Assembly: GCF_002224125.1 (NCBI RefSeq) | Contig: NZ_NCSM01000040.1 | Location: forward strand, 1 to 21,317 | DNA from: Streptomyces sp. NBS 14/10 | GTDB taxonomy: Bacteria; Actinomycetota; Actinomycetes; Streptomycetales; Streptomycetaceae | Reading direction: 5' to 3' | DNA: 21,317 bases | Shown here: one piece after another, positions 1 through 8,998 of the stretch | Layout of the letters: each line of letters opens with the position of its first letter | Numbering within the stretch: position 1 is the stretch's first letter | Notes under the pieces: model-generated | Told to the model about the DNA's origin: nothing | The model's input: only the letters and a program-made list of their open reading frames with translations | The model's database searches: none | Program-made: the position numbers and the translations under genes

Positions 1-386
1 TCGCCGTGTACGCGCCGGAACCCCCAGCGAGGGTTGTCCGTTCCGAGCCGGGTGATCAGGTCACGGAGCTTGTCGGATACCGGAGGGCGTCCTGGTGAGG
101 GTGACTGGGTCCACTTCTGCTTGACCAGGCGCTGATGCCATGCGAGCAGGGTGCGTGGCGAGACAATGCGGTGGCCGCGGAGCCGTGGCGACAGGAGCCG
201 GGCGAGGGCGGCCAGCAGCGCCCGATCCGACCAGTGAGGTTTCGGCGCGGTGACCTGTCTGCGGAGCACTGGGACCTCGTGCCGCAGGATGAGTATCTCG
301 GCGTTCTTCGCCGCGGTAGACCGGCAGAGCAGTGCGAGCCACGCGAAGATCCGCGTGGCGAGCAGGTAGATCATCCGTACGAGCAC
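1..386 (-). CDS. IS transposase, N-terminal part (cut by left window edge)
   Basis: The reading frame is open from a GTG at 386-384 to the left edge, about 128 codons. It is the N-terminal, DNA-binding half of an integrase-type (DDE, rve) transposase. Visible family features are the opening MLVRMIYLLATRIFAW, then AAKNAEILILRH, then WSDRALLAALARLL, the LLAWHQRLVKQKW segment and the start of the winged-helix block NPRWGFRRVHG. The catalytic core lies outside the window. A stop codon sits four codons upstream of the GTG, so no longer start is possible. The protein is clearly homologous to the N-terminus of the degraded transposase at 2029-3102, but this stretch has no frameshift. The exact IS family was not resolved; IS3- or IS481-like is the best description. 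Confidence 0.75.
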   Translation of the reverse strand, partial: MLVRMIYLLATRIFAWLALLCRSTAAKNAEILILRHEVPVLRRQVTAPKPHWSDRALLAALARLLSPRLRGHRIVSPRTLLAWHQRLVKQKWTQSPSPGRPPVSDKLRDLITRLGTDNPRWGFRRVHG

Positions 387-534
387 GATGACCGATCATG
401 CCCGATCATGGACAACACCCAGGTCAGCACCTGTGAAGGATTTTTGGAGCACTACGGGCCTGACCAACCGCGAACAGCAGCCCCCGAACGCCGACGGGGC
501 AAGTTCAGGAGAAGGACAGCGACAGAAGGATGAC

Positions 535-912
535 TCAGGAGGCGAACGGCTCGATCTCCCCTGCGAAGACGATGACCTGGTCGATGAGGCTCCGCCGCAG
601 ATGGACGACGTCCGTTCCCGCCAGGCGGGGGCCTCCATCCGGCGTGGTGAAGACCCACTGGTACCGGGCCCACTCGCCAGGCATGTCCACCGCTGAGCAG
701 CGCACCATCGTGCCGGTCCCCGCCGGGTGGCGCCGGATGTCCAGCACGAACCGCTCGACCGCCTCGATCCCTTCGCTGCGGCCCAACGGCCCCCAGAAGA
801 CCACGTCTGAGGTCAGGGCCTGGGAGAGCAGGGCAGTCACATAGCTGTCGTCCGAGGCGTTGAACGCGGAGATGAACGTGTCGATCGCGGAGCGTGCGGT
901 CTCTTCCTGCAT
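535..912 (-). CDS. SnoaL/NTF2-like small protein
   Basis: This encodes a complete 125-residue protein of the SnoaL-like/nuclear transport factor 2 fold (ketosteroid-isomerase-like, DUF4440-type). Support comes from the length, an N-terminal helix pattern ([12 protein letters not shown]), the central [16 protein letters not shown] segment, and a beta-rich C-terminal half that includes ARYQWVF and GTDVVHL. Members of this fold are small-molecule cyclases, isomerases, or binding proteins without known catalysis; the substrate here cannot be told. The ATG at 912 is preceded only by a weak GGGG element. The gene sits alone between two transposase fragments, so it has no operon partner and may rely on a promoter in the short stretch 913-985. 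It is intact, unlike its neighbours. Confidence 0.65.
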   Translation of the reverse strand: MQEETARSAIDTFISAFNASDDSYVTALLSQALTSDVVFWGPLGRSEGIEAVERFVLDIRRHPAGTGTMVRCSAVDMPGEWARYQWVFTTPDGGPRLAGTDVVHLRRSLIDQVIVFAGEIEPFAS

Positions 913-985
913 GCCCCAGTAATACCAGCCGTTTCGCGTGCGCTCGTCCCGCGAGCCGCCTTCCGATCACGGTGAACCATCCCGG

Positions 986-1999
<1,014 letters not shown>

Positions 2000-2029
2000 A
2001 CCTTGTGGGTGCCGGAATCTGTGTCACCC
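2000..2029 (+). repeat. IS left terminal inverted repeat
   Basis: The reverse complement of this stretch matches 3175-3204 at 28 of 30 positions as read by eye; the shared core includes GTGGGTGCCGGAA and TGTGTCACCC. The transposase stop codon (2029-2031) starts inside its inner edge. Confidence 0.8.
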
Positions 2030-3102
2030 TATGCGACCTGCGAGTATTCGTGGAAAAGGCCGCCGAGTCGGTCGCGTCGACGAATGCGAGTGTTGTCCCT
2101 GGCGATGGGCGGCTCGGGGCTGGTGAGTTGGTCTGGTGGCCGTTGTCCGAGGGATCGGTGCGGCCGGTGTCGGTTGTAGTGCTTCGCGTACTCGCCGACG
2201 ACGAGACGCAGGTGGCGTTCTCCGGTGATCAGGATGCGGTCGGTTGCCTCGCGTCGGCATGATCCGATCCAGCGCTCGGCGATGGCGTTCATCCGTGGCA
2301 CAGCGGGCAGGGTGGGTATCACGCGTATGCCGGCCGCCTGGAAGACGGCGTCGAAGCTGGCGGTGAAGTAGGCGCCGCGGTCCCGGATGAGGAATCTGAT
2401 CGACTCTGCGCGGTCACCGAGGTCCATGAGGTAGTTCCGCGCTTGCTGGGTGATCCAGGGGCCGGTCGGGTGCCGGGTGACGCCGGCGATGTGCACGCGG
2501 CGGGTGCCGTGGTCGATGAAGAACAGCACGAACCAGCGCCGCAGGAAGACCGTGTCGATGTGGAAGAGGTCGGTGGCCACGATGGCGGAGGCCTGGGCTT
2601 TGAGGAAGACGGGCCAGGACTGGTTGGTGCGCTGGGGTGCGGGGTCGGTCCCGGCCTTCTGCAAGATCTCCCAGACGGTTGAGGCGCCGACTTTGCGTCC
2701 CAGGCCGAGCAGTTCTCCGTGGATCCGTCGATGTCCCTACCCCGGGTTCTCCGTGCGAGGCGCAGGACCAGCTGCCGTGCTTCCGGCGTCGGCGGTCGGC
2801 CGGGACGGCGGTGTGGATGGTCCACTTCTGGGCGACGAGGCGTGCGTGCCAGCGCAGGACCGACCGTGGAGTGGCCAGCAACGCCAGCGTTCACGCTGGT
2901 GCTTGTTCACCATCCGGAGCAGCGCTGCCATGACAGCCCGATCGCTCCAGGAAAATTGAGGTCGTGGCTGGATGCGTTGCGCGACAGTGAGCTGGTGCCG
3001 GAGCATCAAGATCTCGACGTCTTTCGCCGCACTCGACCGGGCCAGCAGCGCAAGCCATCGGAAGAGCTGACACGCGAGCTGATAGATCAGACGTATCGCC
3101 AC
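2029..3102 (-). pseudogene. Degraded integrase-type transposase of the 2000-3204 IS
   Basis: From a GTG at 3102 the frame reads AIRLIYQLACQLFRWLALL, AAKDVEILMLRHQLTVAQR and WSDRAVMAALLRMVNKHQR. A base is lost near 2887 (continuing LLATPRSVLRWHARLVAQKW), another between about 2800 and 2825 (PGRPPTPEARQLVLRLAR), and a third near 2753. Just after this the conserved Trp of the NPGWG motif is an amber codon (2739-2737). From there the rest is open to 2029: GHRRIHGELLGLGRKVGAS, DLFHIDT (first Asp), LIRDRGAYFTASFDAVF (second Asp), NAIAERWIGSCRRE (Glu) and HEYSQVA at the end. The three single-base losses restore the original frame overall. The gene cannot make a functional transposase. Confidence 0.85.
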
Positions 3103-3174
3103 GACCCAGCATGATGCCGTACAGCACTCGCTGGCTTCCTGTGCTCTGGCAGATCCGAACCCGCAGGTCACCTC

Positions 3175-3204
3175 GGGTGACACAGTTTCCGGCACCCACA
3201 GGGT
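3175..3204 (+). repeat. IS right terminal inverted repeat
   Basis: This is the partner of the repeat at 2000-2029, with mismatches only near the middle and near the outer end. It lies about 70 bp upstream of the transposase GTG. Coding similarity to rtcB begins at the next base, 3205. Confidence 0.8.
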
Positions 3205-3534
3205 CTTGAACTGGTGTACGACGTCTCCCACAACATGGCCGAGATCGAGACCCACGAGGCAGGAGGTGTACCGCCGACCGTGTGTCCACCGCAAAAGCGC
3301 CACCATGGCCCTCTCTCCCGGCCGACCGTGCCTGCCAGAAGACTCGCCGAAACCGGACACCCCGTCCTTGTGCCACGATGGGCACCGCCTCATACATCAT
3401 GGTCGGCACCCCGGAGAACGACGCGTTCGCCTCCGCCTGCCACGGCGCGGGACGCGTGTGGAGCCGCCACCGAAGGCGCCGGGCTCACCAGAATCGTCGC
3501 CCGGCTGATTCCCCTCGGTGTCGTCGAAGTATGA
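3205..3534 (+). pseudogene. rtcB: C-terminal remnant of RtcB-type RNA ligase
   Basis: Three plus-strand frames stitched together give the RtcB C-terminus. First comes LELVYDVSHNMAEIETHEAG from 3205, then VHRKSATMALSPGRPCLPED in the next frame, then LAETGHPVLVP. After that come MGTASYIMVGTPENDAF and SACHGAGRVWSRH in the third frame. After SRH the sequence jumps to EGAGLTRIVARLIPLGVVEV and a TGA at 3532-3534, skipping the roughly 60 residues usually found there. The HGAGR histidine is the residue guanylylated in characterised RtcB enzymes. RtcB joins 2',3'-cyclic-phosphate or 3'-phosphate RNA ends to 5'-OH ends using Mn2+ and GTP. The 5' two thirds of the gene is absent; the right end of the IS marks the break. 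It is certainly non-functional. Confidence 0.8.
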
Positions 3535-3537
3535 GAA

Positions 3538-3560
3538 GGCCCCGCGAACGCGGAAGGGGC
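3538..3560 (+). terminator. Candidate stem-loop terminator after the rtcB remnant
   Basis: Three bases after the remnant's stop codon a GC-rich hairpin can form. Its inner stem is CCGCG/CGCGG around an AA loop (3542-3553), with outer GCC/GGC pairing across a small AA bulge. There is no U tract, as is common for high-GC actinomycete terminators. Position and symmetry support a surviving terminator; function is inferred. Confidence 0.4.
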
Positions 3561-3585
3561 GAGCGTGGAAGGTGAACGCGGAAGG
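3546..3585 (+). repeat. Three short direct repeats (GAACGCGGAAGG type)
   Basis: The 12-mer GAACGCGGAAGG occurs exactly at 3546-3557 and 3574-3585, with a two-mismatch copy, GAGCGTGGAAGG, at 3561-3572. The first copy overlaps the candidate terminator stem. The copies lie 13-15 bp apart, upstream of the universal stress protein gene. Confidence 0.5.
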
Positions 3586-3830
3586 CATACAGCGCCGAGG
3601 GCTGCCCGCTTCTCGTGGGCCCGGATTGCACGGTGCGCGGCTTCACGCCGCTTCTCCGTGTCTGTTCTCGCCCTCGGTGCCACTTCCATAACACCACCGC
3701 ATGGCCAAGAGGGCCAGGGCCGACCGTTCCCCGCCCGAGGTCCGGTCCGCCCATCCGCATGGGCCCGGCCGGTGCCACTGTGGACATGCGGGTACCCAAG
3801 AGGGACGAGCTCCGCAGGAAGGCGGTGGGG
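3586..3830 (+). promoter_or_regulatory. Non-coding leader region of the universal stress protein gene
   Basis: No convincing gene is seen here. A plus-strand open frame extends back to 3615 but lacks USP-like sequence before 3831. A GC-rich partly palindromic block (GGGCCCGGCCGG, 3761-3772) lies about 60 bp before the start. The ribosome binding site AGGAAGG (3816-3822) precedes the ATG at 3831 with 8-base spacing. Promoter elements were not identified with confidence. Confidence 0.35.
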
Positions 3831-4715
3831 ATGATGTCGCTGTCGCTGGTCGTGGGGGTCGACGGATCGGAGTCGAGTCTGCAGGCGGTGGACTGGGCCG
3901 TCGACGAAGCGGCACGTCATGGACTGCCCCTGCGTCTGGTCCATGCCTCTCGTTGGGAGCGGTACGAGGGGGGTCTCCCCTTCTTCGGCACCGGCCGCCC
4001 ACCCTCCGGGAAGATCCTGGCCGAACGCATCGCCGCGTCCGCCATGGAACGCGTGACGCTGCGCAACCCGGACGTGAAGGCCTGCGGCGAAGCGCTGGCC
4101 GAAGACACCGTGACGGCCCTGCTGGCAGAGAGCCGTGAGGCGTACGCCGTGGTCACGGGGTCCCACGGCAGAGGCGAGCTCGCCGGTTCGCTCCTGGGGT
4201 CGGTCAGCCTGGCGGTGGCGGCGCGTGCCGTGTGTCCGGTGGTGGTGGTCCGTGGCGGGGAGCGGAACCGCGAGGGTGCCTTCGGGCGCGTCGTCCTCGC
4301 GGTCGGCGACCCCGCGGAGGGCTCGGCGGCGGCGCGGTTCGCCTTCCATGAGGCACGGGCACGGAACGCCGGAGTGCAGGCCGTACGGACCTGGCTGTGC
4401 CCGGCGGAACGGCACGCGGGCCGGACGCTGTTCGCGCATGAGGCCACCACCCTGCTCTACGAGGAGCAGGCGACGCGCATCCTCAACGAGGTGCTGGACC
4501 CGATCGAACGCGAACACGACGCGATCACATGCCACCGCGATGTGGTCGAGGGGCGCGCCTACCAGGTTCTGCTGGACATGTCGGAGCACGCCGATCTGCT
4601 GGTGGTCGGAGCCCGCCGCCGCCCTGACCCCACCGGTCTGCAGCTCGGCCGGGTCAGCCACGCCGTACTGCACCACTGCGCATGTCCGGTCGCCGTCGTG
4701 CCGGAGCGGCTGTGA
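3831..4715 (+). CDS. Two-domain universal stress protein
   Basis: This 294-residue cytoplasmic protein has two UspA domains in tandem. Domain 1 (about residues 3-142) opens with LVVGVDGSESSLQAVDWA. It carries the complete ATP-binding signature G-2x-G-9x-G-S at residues 110-124 (GSHGRGELAGSLLGS). Domain 2 (about 150-294) has FGRVVLAVGDPAEGS at its start and a degenerate signature, GARRRPDPTGLQLGRVS, lacking the second glycine. Proteins of this class bind ATP and are induced in actinomycete hypoxia or dormancy responses. The ATG at 3831 is chosen for its AGGAAGG site; ATG 3834 and upstream in-frame starts are less likely. It precedes the ATPase operon by 167 bp on the same strand and may be co-transcribed or separately promoted. 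Confidence 0.9.
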   Translation: MMSLSLVVGVDGSESSLQAVDWAVDEAARHGLPLRLVHASRWERYEGGLPFFGTGRPPSGKILAERIAASAMERVTLRNPDVKACGEALAEDTVTALLAESREAYAVVTGSHGRGELAGSLLGSVSLAVAARAVCPVVVVRGGERNREGAFGRVVLAVGDPAEGSAAARFAFHEARARNAGVQAVRTWLCPAERHAGRTLFAHEATTLLYEEQATRILNEVLDPIEREHDAITCHRDVVEGRAYQVLLDMSEHADLLVVGARRRPDPTGLQLGRVSHAVLHHCACPVAVVPERL

Positions 4716-4882
4716 GACGGCGAGTGGCCAAGAGACGACGAGTGGGGCGGTCCAGTCGGCGTGTCGGGCGGCCACGTCGCCGGGGCAGGGTCCCGTGGAC
4801 GGTCCAGTCCGGCGCGACAGGGACGCTCCGACTGCGGACACTTGGGTCAAGGGGCGGAAAACCATGACCATGGGGAGAGCTC
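4716..4882 (+). promoter_or_regulatory. Repeat-rich spacer before the A/V-ATPase operon
   Basis: These 167 bp hold no gene. Two direct-repeat pairs are visible: GACGGCGAGTGG (4716-4727) with GACGACGAGTGG (4734-4745), and GGTCCAGTCGGC (4749-4760) with GGTCCAGTCCGG (4801-4812). The inverted repeat GTCC-CGT-GGAC lies at 4790-4800. This is the natural place for the ATPase promoter and an operator; no -10/-35 pair was assigned. Confidence 0.4.
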
Positions 4883-5413
4883 GTGGCCGGATTCCGGGAT
4901 TTCCTGCTGCGGTTCCGTCCGGTGGGCTCGCCGGGCCGGGCGGCGCCCGGGGGTGTCCCGGCGGACCGCGCCGCCGAGCTGGCCGCCGAGCTGACGCCGC
5001 CGCTGTCCCTGGTGGAGGAGGCCGAGGCCGAGGCGCGGCGCATCCGTGAAGAGGCCGTCCGCGTGGCGGCGGACAGACGGCGGGACGCCGAGCGGCAGGC
5101 CGACACGATCGTGGGGCGGGCACGAGCGCGGGCCGACGAGGTGCGGACGGAGGCCGCCGCCCGGGTCCGCCGCGCCGCGGAGGCCGAGGCGGCGGAGTCG
5201 CTCGCCACCGCGGAGCGGAACGAGGCCGAGATGCGTTCCCGGGCCCAGGCACGGATGCCGGGGCTCCTGGACCGGGTGGCGCGGCTGGTGATCGAGGACA
5301 TCGAAACACCCGCGACGCCCCGGGCGCCCGGGAACAGGAGCGGGAACCGGAGCGCGGGCAGGAGGACGTCGCCTGACGTGCCGAACTCAGGGCCGCCGGA
5401 GCGAGGTCCCTGA
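4883..5413 (+). CDS. atpH: A/V-type ATPase peripheral stalk subunit H (G-like)
   Basis: This 176-residue, highly charged Ala/Glu/Arg-rich protein has an almost uninterrupted coiled coil over about residues 41-140 (for example VEEAEAEARRIREEA and ARADEVRTEAAARVRR). A low-complexity, Pro/Gly/Arg-rich tail follows. This is the signature of the H/G subunit that pairs with subunit E to form the peripheral stalk of A/V-type rotary ATPases. Sequence identity in this family is weak, so the call rests on coiled-coil character and on being first in an otherwise complete operon. The GTG at 4883 is taken as start because GGGGAG lies just upstream (4872-4877). Its TGA overlaps the ATG of the next gene by one base. 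The C-terminal 35 residues are longer than usual for the family. Confidence 0.7.
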   Translation: MAGFRDFLLRFRPVGSPGRAAPGGVPADRAAELAAELTPPLSLVEEAEAEARRIREEAVRVAADRRRDAERQADTIVGRARARADEVRTEAAARVRRAAEAEAAESLATAERNEAEMRSRAQARMPGLLDRVARLVIEDIETPATPRAPGNRSGNRSAGRRTSPDVPNSGPPERGP

Positions 5414-6339
5414 TGGGCGCCGGATGGGTGTCGGGGGTGACGCGGGCCAAGGCCATGCTCTCCCGCGCTCTCGGTGCGGAACGAGCCGCGGAGGTGGCCT
5501 CGGCTCCGGGTCTGGACGCGGCCGTACGGCACCTGAGCGCTTCTCCCTATGGGCACGATCTGCCGTCCGAGGCATCGTTGGCCGAGGCTCAGCGGGCGGT
5601 GGGCGAAACCCTGGTGTGGCATCTGCGGGTGCTGGCCGGCTGGCAGCCGCCGAGCGGTGTGATCGCCTTGCGGCTGCTCGCCTGCGGCTTCGAGATCGCC
5701 AGTACGGAAGACCATCTGCGTACGTTGACGGACGGCGGGCCGCTCCCGCGGCCGTACCGGCTGGGCACACTGGCGACCGCCTGGCCCCGGCTGGCCCGCA
5801 CCCGCTCGCCCCAGGAACTGCGGGCCGCCCTGGCCTCATCCGCCTGGGGTGATCCGGGAGCCGCCACCCCGGCGGCGGTGGCGATCGGCATGCGGGTCTC
5901 GGCCGCGGTGCGCACGGCGATGGCCGTCCCGGAGGCCGCGCGCTGGGCGGCGGGGCGGCTCGCGCTGCTGGTGGGCCGGGAAACGTTCGTCGCCCGCCGC
6001 TCGTTGCCGGGCGCGGTCGCGGCGCGAGCGGGTCGGTTGCTCGGTACGAGTGCCATGGCCGCGTCGTCGTATCCCGACTTCCGGCGGCACCTGCCGCCCG
6101 CCGCCCGCTGGGCCCTGGCCGGCGTCGACGGCGCGGCGGAACTGTGGCGGGCCGAGTGGCGGTGGTGGCACCGGCTCGACGAGGGCGGACGGGGCCTGAC
6201 GCATGGGGCCCGGCTGGACCGCGCACCGGTGGTCGGCGCCGCGGCGGTGCTCTCCGCGGACGCCTGGCGGGTGCGCGGCGCGCTGGAGCTGGCCTCGCGG
6301 GGCGGCGGGCGGATCGGTGCCTTCGATGCTCCGGCCTGA
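5413..6339 (+). CDS. atpC: A/V-type ATPase subunit C (AC39/d family)
   Basis: A 308-residue, mostly alpha-helical protein of the C/AC39 family, the funnel-shaped central-rotor adaptor that sits on the c-ring and receives subunits D and F. Evidence is the size (family members are usually 320-350 residues), the repeated helical pattern (SEASLAEAQRAVGETLVWHL, GVIALRLLACGFEIAS) and its location between the stalk and membrane-subunit genes. In the second half, the DFRRHLPPAARWAL stretch resembles family repeats. The similarity is distant and the annotation leans on context. Its ATG overlaps the atpH stop (TGATG). In many A-type operons C lies between E and F; here it follows H directly. It has no membrane segments, as expected for a peripheral subunit. 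Confidence 0.7.
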   Translation: MGAGWVSGVTRAKAMLSRALGAERAAEVASAPGLDAAVRHLSASPYGHDLPSEASLAEAQRAVGETLVWHLRVLAGWQPPSGVIALRLLACGFEIASTEDHLRTLTDGGPLPRPYRLGTLATAWPRLARTRSPQELRAALASSAWGDPGAATPAAVAIGMRVSAAVRTAMAVPEAARWAAGRLALLVGRETFVARRSLPGAVAARAGRLLGTSAMAASSYPDFRRHLPPAARWALAGVDGAAELWRAEWRWWHRLDEGGRGLTHGARLDRAPVVGAAAVLSADAWRVRGALELASRGGGRIGAFDAPA

Positions 6340-6343
6340 GCCG

Positions 6344-8235
<1,892 letters not shown>

Positions 8236-8237
8236 CC

Positions 8238-8459
8238 ATGGGGCGAGTGGCGGCCGTCGGGGAACGTACGCGGGTGGCCGGGCTGGCTCTGGCCGGAGTG
8301 ACCGCCATGGCCGCCGAGGAGCCGCACGCGGTCCGCGAGGCGTGGCGGAGCCTGCCACCGGACGTCACGCTGGTGATCCTGACGCCAGCGGCGGCCGACG
8401 CGCTCGGCCCCGCACCCCTGGAGAGTGTCCGCCCGCTCACCGTGGTGATGCCGTCATGA
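8238..8459 (+). CDS. atpF: A/V-type ATPase subunit F (short)
   Basis: A 73-residue protein of the F subunit family, the small central-stalk protein that binds subunit D. It begins GRVAAVGERTRVAGLALAGV and has VTLVILTPAAADAL in the second strand-helix unit, matching the Rossmann-like F pattern (start 'xVxVIGD...', later 'GLVLITE'). Most F subunits have 95-110 residues, so the C-terminal helix is reduced. ATG 8238 is preferred because GGAAAGG lies 7 bases upstream; GTG 8232, overlapping the atpK stop, is possible. It lies between K and E and overlaps atpE by 4 bases. The frame is too short to be obvious on its own; operon position makes it convincing. Confidence 0.75.
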   Translation: MGRVAAVGERTRVAGLALAGVTAMAAEEPHAVREAWRSLPPDVTLVILTPAAADALGPAPLESVRPLTVVMPS

Positions 8460-8998
8460 CACCGCCACTCCCCCGACAGCCGCTCCCCGACGAAGCGGTG
8501 GCCGCCCTCGCCCCGGTGCGCGCCGAGTTGCTGCACACGGCCCGAGCCGAGGCCCGGGAGCTGCTGGACCGTGCGGACCAGGAAGCCGAAGCGCTGATCG
8601 CCGAGGCGCGGGCCACGGCACGTTCCCTCCTGGAGGAGGCCCAGCGAGCCGGCGAGCGGGACGGTGCGGCAGCCGCCCGCGACATACGGGCCCGCGCCCG
8701 CGGGACGGCGCGCGCCCATGAGCTGGCCGCACGCGGACAGGCATGTGAGGAGCTGCGCTCCCGGGCCGTCGTGCGCGTCCGGGAGACGTGGGACACGACG
8801 GCCCGCCCAGACCTCCTGGACCGGCTGCGACAACGCGCCCAACAGCTCCTGGGCCCGGACGCCGAGGTCACCGAGGCCCCTGACGGTGGCCTGGTGGCCC
8901 AGTCGGCGGGCCGGCGCGTCGACTACACCCTGGACGCCCTCACCGCCCGCGCGGTGGACCGGCTCGGAGCGGACGTGGAGACGCTGTGGTCGGCATGA
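8456..8998 (+). CDS. atpE: A/V-type ATPase peripheral stalk subunit E
   Basis: A 180-residue protein with an N-terminal coiled coil (about residues 20-105, for example ARAEARELLDRADQEAEAL and ARATARSLLEEAQRAGERDG) and a C-terminal globular part. The latter contains GPDAEVTEAPDGGLVAQSAG and ends VDYTLDALTARAVDRLGADV. This matches subunit E, whose C-terminal domain binds the catalytic head while the helix pairs with subunit H. The GG(L/V)V...VDxTLDARL-like ending is a family trait. ATG 8456 overlaps the atpF stop (ATGA), and its own stop overlaps the ATG of atpA in the same way. Length is close to the usual 185-200 residues. Confidence 0.85.
   Translation: MTPPLPRQPLPDEAVAALAPVRAELLHTARAEARELLDRADQEAEALIAEARATARSLLEEAQRAGERDGAAAARDIRARARGTARAHELAARGQACEELRSRAVVRVRETWDTTARPDLLDRLRQRAQQLLGPDAEVTEAPDGGLVAQSAGRRVDYTLDALTARAVDRLGADVETLWSA

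Larger units (their letters stand above)
2000..3204 (-). mobile_element. Insertion sequence (about 1.2 kb) with 30-bp terminal inverted repeats
   Basis: A 1205-bp element is bounded by near-perfect inverted repeats at 2000-2029 and 3175-3204 and filled by one transposase pseudogene on the minus strand. Its left end abuts the truncated transposase of IS remnant 1, and its right end abuts the body of an rtcB remnant. The element therefore separates two sequences that were not originally neighbours, which implies an adjacent deletion or recombination between related IS copies. No target-site duplication is evident: the four bases outside each end differ. Confidence 0.75.

Noticed and set aside
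3214..3534. Plus-strand 106-codon open frame as a real small gene
   Set aside because: Its start and end match RtcB but its middle does not; the missing RtcB parts lie in the other two frames, so it is a frameshifted remnant.
3761..3778. GGGCCCGGCCGGTGCC block considered as a DosR/OsdR box
   Set aside because: It is only partly palindromic and the half-site spacing does not fit the known consensus; such GC blocks are common here by chance.
3390..5456. Long minus-strand open frame (688 codons) across the universal stress protein and atpH
   Set aside because: It is antisense to two recognisable genes, is Pro/Arg/Ala-rich low complexity and has no family motif; long antisense frames are routine in GC-rich DNA.
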